From assembly GCA_904419835.1 (NCBI GenBank), contig CAJFTA010000051.1, positions 1 through 16,330 on the forward strand: a DNA stretch of 16,330 nucleotides, written 5' to 3'. Numbering within the stretch: position 1 is the first letter of the stretch; the number at the start of each line of letters is the position of its first letter. A program made the position numbers and the translations under genes. Under the pieces are notes generated by a model that was given only the letters and a program-made list of their open reading frames with translations, was not told the origin of the DNA and did no database searches. The DNA comes from an uncultured Pseudoflavonifractor sp. (GTDB lineage Bacteria; Bacillota; Clostridia; Oscillospirales; Oscillospiraceae). Below are positions 1 to 5,844 of this stretch, piece by piece.

Positions 1-14
1 GGAGCGGAGCGAGG

Positions 15-124
15 ACTTTTGCGCCGCTGTGCGGCGCGAAAGTAACGGCATTTTTGAAGGCTGTCGAAAAAGTCCAGGGACTTTTTCGACAGCCTGAGGT
101 CCCGGGCGAATAAGCCCGGGACCT
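15..124. repeat. Three consecutive perfect or near-perfect hairpins
   Basis: Seen directly: arms 15-27/31-43 (13 bp, one G.U pair, loop TGT), arms 59-75/78-94 (17 bp perfect, 2-nt loop) and arms 97-107/114-124 (11 bp perfect, loop GAATAA). No reading frame here looks like a gene. The block lies just past the 3' end of leftward glpK and could act as its transcription end or as an mRNA 3' stabiliser, although none of the hairpins has a clean T-run in that direction. The compound structure resembles dispersed intergenic palindromic repeats, which is an inference. Confidence 0.6.
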
Positions 125-167
125 GGAGAATCCGGGGGGAGGAAGGCGAAGCCCCGCAAAAAGCGGC

Positions 168-1658
168 TTACACGCCGCCGGCCCAGCCCCGGCTGCGGCC
201 CACCGCCCGGTGCCAGCCGTCCATGAGGGCGGCGCGGCGGGCGGGGTCCATGTCGGGGGTGTAGGCGGTGTCGCAGACCCAGAGGCGCCTGAGTTCCTCC
301 CGGTCCCGCCACACCCCGGCGGCCAGCCCGGCCAGATAGGCCGCGCCCAGGGCGGTGGTCTCCCGTATCATGGGCCGGCGGACCTGCCGGTCCAGAATGT
401 CCGCCTGGAACTGCATGAGGAACCGGTCCCGGCTGGCGCCGCCGTCCGCCTTCAGCTGGGTGAGAGGTACGCCGGTGTCCGCCTCCATGGCCCGCACCAG
501 GTCGGCCACCTGGTAGGCGATGGACTCCTGGGCCGCCCGGATGATGTGCTCCCGCCGGGTCCCCCGGGTCAGGCCCACGATGCAGCCCCGGGCGTACATG
601 TCCCAGTAGGGGGCCCCCAGGCCGGTGAAGGCGGGCACCAGGTACACGCCCCCGTTGTCGGGCACCTTCCGGGCGTAGTACTCCGCGTCCCGGCTCTCGG
701 TGAAAAAGTGCATCTCGTCCCGCAGCCACTGGATCACCGCCCCGCCTACAAACACAGAGCCCTCCAGGGCGTACTGCACGCCCCCGTCCAGGCCGATGGC
801 GATGGTGGTGAGCAGGCCGTTTTTGCTCTCGCAGGGGGTGGAGCCGGTGTTCATCAGCAGGAAGCAGCCCGTGCCGTAGGTGTTCTTGGCGTCGCCGGGG
901 GAGAAACAGGTCTGGCCGAAGAGGGCGGCCTGCTGGTCCCCCGCCATGCCCGCGATGGGCACCCGGACCCCCTGGATGTCGGCGTAGCCGTAGATCTCGC
1001 TGGAGGAGCGCACCTGGGGCAGCATGGCCCGGGGGATGTCCAGAGCCTGGAGCAGGGTGTCGTCCCAGTCCAGGCGGTGGATGTCAAAGAGCATGGTGCG
1101 GGAGGCGTTGGTCACATCGGTGGCGTGGACCGTCCCGCCGGTCAGCTTCCACAGCAGCCAGCTGTCCACCGTGCCGAAGAGAATCTCCCCCCGGCGGGCC
1201 CGCTCCCTGGCCCCCTCCACGTGGTCCAGAATCCACTTGATCTTGGTGCCGGAGAAGTAGGCGTCCGGGATAAGGCCGGTGACGGCCCGGATGTGGTCCC
1301 CCAGGCCGCCGGCAATGAGGCTGTCCACGATCTCCGCCGTCCGGCGGCACTGCCACACAATGGCGTTGTGGATGGGCCGCCCGGTGGCGCGGTCCCACAG
1401 GATGGTGGTCTCCCGCTGGTTGGTGATGCCGATGGCCGCTATCTCCGCCGGGGACACGCCGGTCTGGGCGATGACCTCCATCATCACCGCATACTGGGAG
1501 GACCAGATCTCCATGGCGTCGTGCTCCACCCAGCCCTCCCGGGGGTAGATCTGGGTGAATTCCTTCTGGGAGAGGCCCACAATGTTCTGCTGGCTGTCAA
1601 AAAGGATGGCGCGGGAGCTGGTGGTCCCCTGGTCCAGCGCCAGAATATACTTGCCCAT
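168..1658 (-). CDS. glpK: Glycerol kinase
   Basis: ATP-dependent phosphorylation of glycerol to sn-glycerol 3-phosphate in the cytoplasm, feeding glycolysis and lipid synthesis. The 496-residue product is the usual length for the FGGY family. Visible motifs are the N-terminal phosphate loop DQGTTSSR (residues 9-16), NQRETT, the catalytic segment AGDQQAALFGQ (near residue 240), KNTYGTGCF, and the C-terminal FGGY signature GGASRDRFLMQFQADIL. The ATG at 1658 is chosen because AGGAGG lies 7 nt upstream; an in-frame TTG 18 nt earlier would overlap that site. In many Firmicutes GlpK proteins a YHFFG segment carrying the PTS-phosphorylated histidine precedes the VPIAG motif. Here that stretch reads ADIQGVRVPIAG and has no histidine, so HPr-dependent control is probably absent. 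No glpF or glpO is adjacent. Identification is secure. Confidence 0.97.
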   Translation of the reverse strand: MGKYILALDQGTTSSRAILFDSQQNIVGLSQKEFTQIYPREGWVEHDAMEIWSSQYAVMMEVIAQTGVSPAEIAAIGITNQRETTILWDRATGRPIHNAIVWQCRRTAEIVDSLIAGGLGDHIRAVTGLIPDAYFSGTKIKWILDHVEGARERARRGEILFGTVDSWLLWKLTGGTVHATDVTNASRTMLFDIHRLDWDDTLLQALDIPRAMLPQVRSSSEIYGYADIQGVRVPIAGMAGDQQAALFGQTCFSPGDAKNTYGTGCFLLMNTGSTPCESKNGLLTTIAIGLDGGVQYALEGSVFVGGAVIQWLRDEMHFFTESRDAEYYARKVPDNGGVYLVPAFTGLGAPYWDMYARGCIVGLTRGTRREHIIRAAQESIAYQVADLVRAMEADTGVPLTQLKADGGASRDRFLMQFQADILDRQVRRPMIRETTALGAAYLAGLAAGVWRDREELRRLWVCDTAYTPDMDPARRAALMDGWHRAVGRSRGWAGGV

Positions 1659-1719
1659 GGCGATGCCTCCTGTCAAGCCGGCCGCCGGTCAGACGGCCCG
1701 GGCAGTGGTTGTCAGCTCT

Positions 1720-1728
1720 ATTCTACCA
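1720..1728 (-). promoter_or_regulatory. Candidate extended -10 promoter of glpK
   Basis: On the minus strand TGG-TAGAAT matches an extended -10 (TGnTATAAT, one mismatch). No good -35 is visible 16-18 bp upstream, consistent with an extended -10 type. Transcription would begin near 1713, leaving a leader of about 55 nt before the glpK start. Confidence 0.4.
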
Positions 1729-1784
1729 CACTCCGCCCCGCTTGGACAGCAGTTTCCGCCGCCCTTTTCCGCGGCGGGGGGGCG

Positions 1785-1793
1785 TGGTATAAT
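1785..1793 (+). promoter_or_regulatory. Extended -10 at the left edge of repeat copy A
   Basis: TGG-TATAAT is a perfect extended -10. It lies at the left boundary of the hairpin-chain element. No convincing -35 is seen upstream, where the sequence is G-rich. Transcripts from here would read through all of copy A into the SprT-like gene. Confidence 0.45.
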
Positions 1794-2055
1794 AATGTCT
1801 GCTGAATAAACCGCTTTGCGGTTTATTCGTGCGGCACAGCCGCACAATTCCATAAAAACGGCTCAAAGGAGCCGCTTTTGTGGAATTCAGCCATTACTGC
1901 AATGCGTATTTCCACTGGCGCGTTTCAATGCGCCAGTGGAAGGTGCAAGGTTTTTGGACGAAATTGTCCAAAAACACTGCACTTGAACAAAGCCATTTGG
2001 CCTTGAAAGCCTTGGGCTTCAAGGCTTGTGGCTCTGTTCAATACGCATTATAATA
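1788..2055 (+). repeat. Structured intergenic repeat, long copy (copy A)
   Basis: The 268-bp non-coding element shares both ends with copy B at 5208-5338. The common left end is TATAATA, two bases, GTCTG, then a GAATAAAC hairpin. The common right end is TCAAGGCTTGTGG, then ATACGCATTATAATA. Six successive hairpins are seen: 1804-1814/1818-1828 (11 bp), 1829-1835/1839-1845 (7 bp), 1846-1864/1869-1887 (19 positions, one wobble and one mismatch), 1910-1921/1930-1941 (12 bp), 1943-1959/1966-1982 (15 of 17) and 1983-1995/2029-2041 (12 of 13), the last enclosing 2000-2011/2015-2025. The right end carries a promoter facing the downstream gene. No protein-coding frame is evident. Confidence 0.75.
2026..2054 (+). 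promoter_or_regulatory. Outward promoter at the right end of copy A
   Basis: TTGTGG (2026-2031), 17 bp, TATAAT (2049-2054). The -10 is perfect, the spacer is optimal and the -35 keeps TTG. The same arrangement with the same spacing occurs at the right end of copy B. The predicted start near 2061 lies just before the ribosome site of the SprT-like gene. Confidence 0.65.
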
Positions 2056-2084
2056 GGAGGGAACATCAGAACGGCGGAGGAGAA

Positions 2085-2597
2085 ATGGAGATGGAGGAAA
2101 AAGAGGTGGACGCCCTGCTGGCCCGGGTGGTGAAGGAGGCCAGGGAGGCACTGGTGCCTGTGCCACTGGACCGCATTGACCCCCACGTCCGGCTCAACAC
2201 CCGGGCGGTGGCCCGGCTGGGCTGCTGCCGCCCCACTGCAGAGGGGTATATCATCGAGATCTCCGCCCGGCTGCTGCCGGCGGGGGAGGCGGCGGTGCGG
2301 GAGGTGCTGGCCCACGAGGTGATCCACACCTGCCGGGGCTGCGGCAACCACGGGCCCCGGTGGCAGACCTACGCCGGGCGGATGAACCGGCGCTGGGGCT
2401 ATCACATCTCCCGTACCGGCACCTGGGAGGCCCTGGGCCTGCCCGAGCAGAAGGAGGCCCGGTATGTGCTGGTGTGTACCCGCTGTGGGACGGAGTTTGT
2501 ACGGGCCCGGGCCTCCAGCCTGGTGCGCCACCCGGAGCGGTACCGCTGCCGCTGCGGCGGGCGGCTGGAGCTGAAGCAGGGCCCGGGAGACAAATAG
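2085..2597 (+). CDS. SprT-like zinc metalloprotease-domain protein
   Basis: A 170-residue cytoplasmic protein. The central HEVIH (H77, E78, H81) followed by a third histidine in NHGPRW (H89) matches the SprT/Spartan-type zinc site HExxH...H. A C-terminal zinc ribbon is marked by CTRCG and CRCGG, as in SprT proteins. Family knowledge links this fold to proteolysis of DNA-protein crosslinks, but bacterial SprT-like proteins are poorly characterised and the substrate is unknown. Two start codons, 2085 and 2091, share the GGAGGAG ribosome site at 2076-2082; 2091 has the more typical spacing and would shorten the protein by two residues. The gene is monocistronic, driven by the promoter(s) of copy A, and ends at a strong bidirectional terminator. 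Confidence 0.85.
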   Translation: MEMEEKEVDALLARVVKEAREALVPVPLDRIDPHVRLNTRAVARLGCCRPTAEGYIIEISARLLPAGEAAVREVLAHEVIHTCRGCGNHGPRWQTYAGRMNRRWGYHISRTGTWEALGLPEQKEARYVLVCTRCGTEFVRARASSLVRHPERYRCRCGGRLELKQGPGDK

Positions 2598-2598
2598 A

Positions 2599-2639
2599 GA
2601 AGAATCGGGTCCCGGTATTGTGCCGGGACCCGATTCTTC
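2599..2639. terminator. Bidirectional terminator between convergent genes
   Basis: A perfect 17-bp stem (2599-2615/2623-2639) with a 7-nt loop lies between the convergent SprT-like gene and smsB. The T-tails on either side are short, so termination rests mainly on the very stable stem. Confidence 0.75.
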
Positions 2640-2658
2640 CATACATATTTGCAGAACC

Positions 2659-3576
2659 TCAGTGGAGGAAGCCGTTGAGGATGCGCTCCTCCGCCTCCTC
2701 CTCCGTGAGGCCCAGGGTCATCAGCTTGGTGATCTGGTCCCCGGCGATGCGGCCGATGGCCGCCTCGTGGACCAGCTGGGCGTCCACATGGTTGGCGGAG
2801 ATGGCGGGAATGGAGGAGATTTTGGCCTCTCCCATGATGATGGAGTCGCACTGGACGTGGCCGAAGCACTTGGCGTTGCCCGTCATGCGGGGGTAGAACA
2901 CCTGCTGGGAGCTGTCCTGGGCTACCGAGCGGGAGATAACCCGGCCGCTGGCGTCCTCGCCGTCCAGGATGATCTCCATGTCGCTCTCGGCGGTCTGGCT
3001 GCCGTGGGTGAGCAGCTTCTCGTTGACCACCGCCTCGGCATGGGGACCCACCACAATCTTGGTCTCACGCTTGGTGGAGTCTACGCCCTTGATCTGGGTG
3101 GTGTCCAGCTGGATGAAGGCGCCCTCCTCCAGATAGACCACGGTCTGGGGGTTGAGGATGCGCTGGCCGGTACCATCGCCCTCGCCGTAGTGCTTCTCCA
3201 CGTACCGCACCCGGGCGTTCTTGCCCACGTAGAAGGTGTGGATGCCGTCGTGCTCGGCGGTCTCGCAGCCGGAGTTGTGGATGCCGCAGCCGGCCACAAT
3301 GTCCACGTCGCAGTCCTCGCCGATATAGAAGTCGTTGTACACCAGGTCCTTCAGGCCGGTCTGGGTGACGATGACCGGGATGTGGACCGACTCGTGCCTG
3401 GTGCCCGGTGCGATGTGGATGTCAATGCCCGGCTTGTCGGTTTTGGACTCGATGGTGATGTTGGCTGAGCTGGAGCGGCCCTCCAGCTGGCCGTTCTTGC
3501 GGATGTTGTAGGCACCCTGGGGGGTGCGCTCCAGGTCCGCGATTTCACGCAGGAGCTGAATATCTACCTGGTTCAT
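2659..3576 (-). CDS. smsB: SufB/SufD-family Fe-S scaffold protein (SmsB-like)
   Basis: A 305-residue SufBD beta-helix-family protein, shorter than the roughly 420-490 residues usual for SufD and SufB. It forms a two-gene unit with the SufC-type ATPase and is the expected scaffold on which a cluster is built. The C-terminal segment around LVHEAAIG keeps the conserved histidine (H270) where E. coli SufB has KCSHGATVG; the adjacent cysteine of E. coli SufB is not present. Candidate cluster ligands are C89, C97 and C104, and C237 and C243. The ATG overlaps the smsC stop as ATGA, implying translational coupling. No sufS, sufU or full-length sufB or sufD is nearby, which fits the minimal SUF-like system (SMS) described for anaerobes. 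Databases may call it SufD or SufB. Confidence 0.88.
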   Translation of the reverse strand: MNQVDIQLLREIADLERTPQGAYNIRKNGQLEGRSSSANITIESKTDKPGIDIHIAPGTRHESVHIPVIVTQTGLKDLVYNDFYIGEDCDVDIVAGCGIHNSGCETAEHDGIHTFYVGKNARVRYVEKHYGEGDGTGQRILNPQTVVYLEEGAFIQLDTTQIKGVDSTKRETKIVVGPHAEAVVNEKLLTHGSQTAESDMEIILDGEDASGRVISRSVAQDSSQQVFYPRMTGNAKCFGHVQCDSIIMGEAKISSIPAISANHVDAQLVHEAAIGRIAGDQITKLMTLGLTEEEAEERILNGFLH

Positions 3577-4310
3577 GCCTTCGCCCCCTCAGTGAGATAG
3601 CTGCATCCGGAGATGGTGTTGGCCAGAATTTCGGGGAAAATCTGGTCCTTGGGGCCCTGCTTGACGATCTGGCCGCCGGAGACCATGATGATCTCGTCGG
3701 CCAGGTCGATGATCCGCTCCTGGTGGGAGATGACAATGAGGGTGGCGTCCCGCCGGTCGTGGATATCCCGGAAGGTCTCGGTCAGCCGGGCGAAGGACCA
3801 CAGGTCAATGCCGGCCTCCGGCTCGTCGAAGATCATCAGGCCCGACTTCCGGGCCAGGATGGTGGCGATCTCGATGCGCTTGACCTCGCCGCCCGAGAGG
3901 GAGGTGTCCACCTCCCGGTCAATGTAGTCCTTGGCGCACAGGCCCACCCGGGTCAGGTACTGGCAGGCCTCGTCCCGGGTCAGCTTGTCATTGCCCGCGG
4001 CCATGGACAGCAGGTCCCGCACCCGCAGGCCCTTGAACCGGGGGGGCTGCTGGAAGCCGTAGCTGATGCCCAGCCGGGCCCGGTCGGTGATGCTCATGTG
4101 GGTCACGTCCTGGCCGTTCCAGAGAATCTGGCCGCCGGTGGGCTCCACAATGCCCATAATGGCCTTGGCCAGGGTGGTCTTGCCGCCGCCGTTGGGGCCG
4201 GTGACCACGATAAACTTGTGCTCAGGGATGGTGAGGCTGATGCCCTGGAGAATGCCCAGGGTGCGGTCGCCGTCATCCACCTCATAGCGGAGATCGCGAA
4301 TTTCCAGCAT
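3573..4310 (-). CDS. smsC: SufC-type Fe-S assembly ATPase (SmsC-like)
   Basis: A 245-residue cytosolic ABC ATPase of the SufC family that powers SufB-type scaffolds; it has no membrane domain. Motifs in order are Walker A GPNGGGKTT, Q-loop GFQQPP, ABC signature LSGGEVKRIEIA, Walker B LMIFDEPEAGIDLW (the DEPEAGID form is typical of SufC) and H-loop VISHQE. The ATG at 4310 is used because AAGGAG lies 9 nt upstream and the protein then begins MLEIRDL, like other SufC proteins; a longer in-frame extension upstream lacks support. It is the first gene of a two-gene operon with smsB and is transcribed away from the ferritin-like gene. A dyad between its -35 and -10 suggests repression by an Rrf2/IscR-type regulator. 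Confidence 0.93.
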   Translation of the reverse strand: MLEIRDLRYEVDDGDRTLGILQGISLTIPEHKFIVVTGPNGGGKTTLAKAIMGIVEPTGGQILWNGQDVTHMSITDRARLGISYGFQQPPRFKGLRVRDLLSMAAGNDKLTRDEACQYLTRVGLCAKDYIDREVDTSLSGGEVKRIEIATILARKSGLMIFDEPEAGIDLWSFARLTETFRDIHDRRDATLIVISHQERIIDLADEIIMVSGGQIVKQGPKDQIFPEILANTISGCSYLTEGAKA

Positions 4311-4392
4311 ATATGTTGACTCCTTTGTAGAGGCAACCCCGCACAATTATGCCTGCGGTGTTGCCCAGAGTGTTTGGACAAGTCTGGATATA

Positions 4393-4421
4393 GTTATACC
4401 ACTATTTAGCTAGGAATACAA
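4393..4421 (-). promoter_or_regulatory. smsCB promoter with an internal operator-like dyad
   Basis: On the minus strand TTGTAT (4416-4421), 17 bp, TATAAC (4393-4398). An imperfect dyad fills the spacer at 4395-4418. Its arms read TATACCACTA and TAGCTAGGAATA on the + strand, with a CTA-TT-TAG core. The CTA/TAG core around an AT-rich centre resembles operators of Rrf2/IscR-family Fe-S regulators. The regulator is inferred, since none is encoded in this window. Confidence 0.5.
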
Positions 4422-4499
4422 GTGTTCAATGGGTCGCAATTTCCCTCCTTCTGGCATAGTATGGTCTGAAAACTCTGAAATAACAGGAGGAGAGGCCCG

Positions 4500-5132
4500 A
4501 TGAGCGAGCAGAACAACCTGGGGCCCGGCCAGTGCGGGGCGGACCGGGAGGTATTTGAACGGGTGTGGCGGCGGGTAATGCCGGAGGACCGATCCGACTG
4601 CCCCTTTACCCTCTATTCGGAGGAAGCGGAGCCCGCCGCCCAGACTGCGGAGGGGCGGGAGGGGGCGCCGGTCCCGCCCCCCGCCCTTCCGCCGGAGGAG
4701 CGCGGGGCGGCGCTGGTCCCCGTTCCGGCGGAGGTGTCCGGCGGGGACGGGGCGGTGCTTCAGGCCTTTATCGCCGACGAGCTGTCCGACTGGCGGACCT
4801 ACCAGACCCTGGCCCGGCGGATACCCGGCGGGAATGGACGGGCGCTGATGGGGATGGCGGCTGATGAGCGGCGCCACGCCGGACGGCTGTCGGCGGCCTA
4901 TTTTCTGCTGTCCGGGGTGAAGTTCTGGCCTCCGGCGGAGCCGGAGCTGCCCAGAGAGGGCTGGATGGCCATTCTGCGGCGGCGCTACTGGGCTGAGCGA
5001 AAGGGCGCGGAGGCCTACCGCACCGCCGCCGGGCACACCGGGGACAGCGCCCTCCGGGAGCTCTACCTGGAGCTGGCCGGGGACGAGGAGGCCCACGCCG
5101 GGATCATCCGGGGCATCCTGGAGCGGCTGTAA
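4500..5132 (+). CDS. Ferritin-like (rubrerythrin-type) di-iron protein
   Basis: A 210-residue protein. An N-terminal ~85-residue low-complexity stretch rich in Pro, Glu and Ala precedes a four-helix ferritin-like domain. Likely di-iron ligands are E94 (helix 1), E123 and H126 (ERRH, helix 2), E166 or E171 (helix 3) and E196 and H199 (EEAH, helix 4); the paired ExxH motifs are diagnostic. There is no rubredoxin-type CxxC domain, so it is not a full rubrerythrin. A role in peroxide or iron handling is likely from the family, but the substrate is unknown. AGGAGG lies 9 nt before the ATG. It is divergent from smsCB, which suggests a shared iron or redox context. No clear promoter or terminator of its own is seen. 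Confidence 0.85.
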   Translation: MSEQNNLGPGQCGADREVFERVWRRVMPEDRSDCPFTLYSEEAEPAAQTAEGREGAPVPPPALPPEERGAALVPVPAEVSGGDGAVLQAFIADELSDWRTYQTLARRIPGGNGRALMGMAADERRHAGRLSAAYFLLSGVKFWPPAEPELPREGWMAILRRRYWAERKGAEAYRTAAGHTGDSALRELYLELAGDEEAHAGIIRGILERL

Positions 5133-5184
5133 AAACAGTCCCAGAGACGGCGGAGGAGAAGCAGGAAAATTTATAAATAATTCA

Positions 5185-5213
5185 TTCAAAAAGACCTGTG
5201 CGTATGCTATAAT
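5185..5213 (+). promoter_or_regulatory. Promoter at the left edge of copy B
   Basis: TTCAAA (5185-5190), 17 bp, TATAAT (5208-5213), with TGC directly before the -10, giving an extended -10. The -35 lies outside the repeat and the -10 forms its left boundary. It would transcribe copy B and zapA. Confidence 0.55.
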
Positions 5214-5338
5214 ATTGTCTGTTGAATAAACTGCTGTGCGGTTTATTCCCAGGGTACGCTGGGTATCGCCCCACAGAGGACCGCCCTGCAAGCCCCGGCT
5301 TTCAAGGCTTGTGGTTTTGCCGCATACGCATTATAATA
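5208..5338 (+). repeat. Structured intergenic repeat, short copy (copy B)
   Basis: A 131-bp version of the element at 1788-2055, sharing both ends but with most of the interior missing or replaced. The left hairpin 5224-5234/5238-5248 matches the first hairpin of copy A except for changes in the loop and one wobble pair. The right ~40 bp matches copy A, including the TTGTGG...ATACGCATTATAATA segment. Like copy A it lies directly upstream of a + strand gene, here zapA. Confidence 0.75.
5309..5337 (+). promoter_or_regulatory. Outward promoter at the right end of copy B
   Basis: TTGTGG (5309-5314), 17 bp, TATAAT (5332-5337), with the same spacing as copy A. The predicted transcript starts near 5344, giving a leader of about 90 nt. 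A hairpin at 5393-5403/5409-5418 ends two bases before the zapA ribosome site. Confidence 0.65.
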
Positions 5339-5433
5339 AAATTTACCGAAAATACATCGCTCCGGCCAAGCCGGAAATACAGCAGAGATTTTCCCGGACG
5401 GCGGAGAGCGCCGCCGGGACAGGAGGGGTCGCC

Positions 5434-5754
5434 ATGAAAAACCGCGTCACAGTCACCATCGCCGGACAGGAATATACCCTTGTGGCCACCGAGGATCAGG
5501 GCTATGTGGAGAAGGTGGCGCAGCATGTGGACGCCCAGATGAAGCAGGTGCTGGAGGGCGCCCGGGTCTCCCTGGTGGACGGCGCGGTGCTCACCGCCGT
5601 CAACATCGCCGACGAGTACTTCAAGGAGGTGGAGGCCAGCGAGAACCTGCGCCGCCAGCTCAAGGAGTACCTGGAGGAGGCCACCAAGCTGAAGATGGAG
5701 CTGAGCGAGGCAAAGCGCGAGATCTTCAAGCTCCAGAACCAGAAGAAGCAGTAA
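5434..5754 (+). CDS. zapA: Cell division protein ZapA
   Basis: A 106-residue cytoplasmic protein. The N-terminal ~45 residues match the ZapA fold (KNRVTVTIAGQEYTLVAT, then YVEKVAQHVDAQM), and the rest is a long charged helix or coiled coil (residues about 60-106) used for dimerisation. Known role: binds and bundles FtsZ at the division ring. AGGAGG at 5421-5426 with 7 nt spacing fixes the ATG at 5434; the open frame extending further left crosses copy B and is not coding. It is transcribed from one or both promoters of copy B and is followed by a hairpin terminator before the U32 gene. Confidence 0.93.
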   Translation: MKNRVTVTIAGQEYTLVATEDQGYVEKVAQHVDAQMKQVLEGARVSLVDGAVLTAVNIADEYFKEVEASENLRRQLKEYLEEATKLKMELSEAKREIFKLQNQKKQ

Positions 5755-5762
5755 AACGCAGA

Positions 5763-5813
5763 GGGGCCGCCCTCCGGCGGGATTGTCCCGGCGGAACGGC
5801 GGCCCTTTTATTT
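5763..5813 (+). terminator. Intrinsic terminator after zapA, possible attenuator
   Basis: The outer stem GGGGCCGCC (5763-5771) pairs with GGCGGCCC (5798-5805) and is followed by TTTTATTT. Only about 31 nt separate it from the U32 start and no promoter is visible there, so partial read-through probably feeds the downstream cluster. Confidence 0.75.
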
Positions 5814-5844
5814 GTACACCAGAGAAGAAATGAAGGAGGACGCT

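Noticed and set aside
210..1805. 531-codon open frame antisense to glpK
   Set aside because: It is a shadow of a certain gene; the translation is low-complexity Gly/Pro/Ala/Val with no ribosome site or family.
1804..2041. CRISPR array
   Set aside because: The hairpins differ from one another in sequence and spacing; there are no regular repeats and spacers and no cas genes.
3573..4310. Membrane transporter ATPase
   Set aside because: The DEPEAGID Walker B form and the overlap with a SufB-type gene identify SufC/SmsC, and no permease gene is adjacent.
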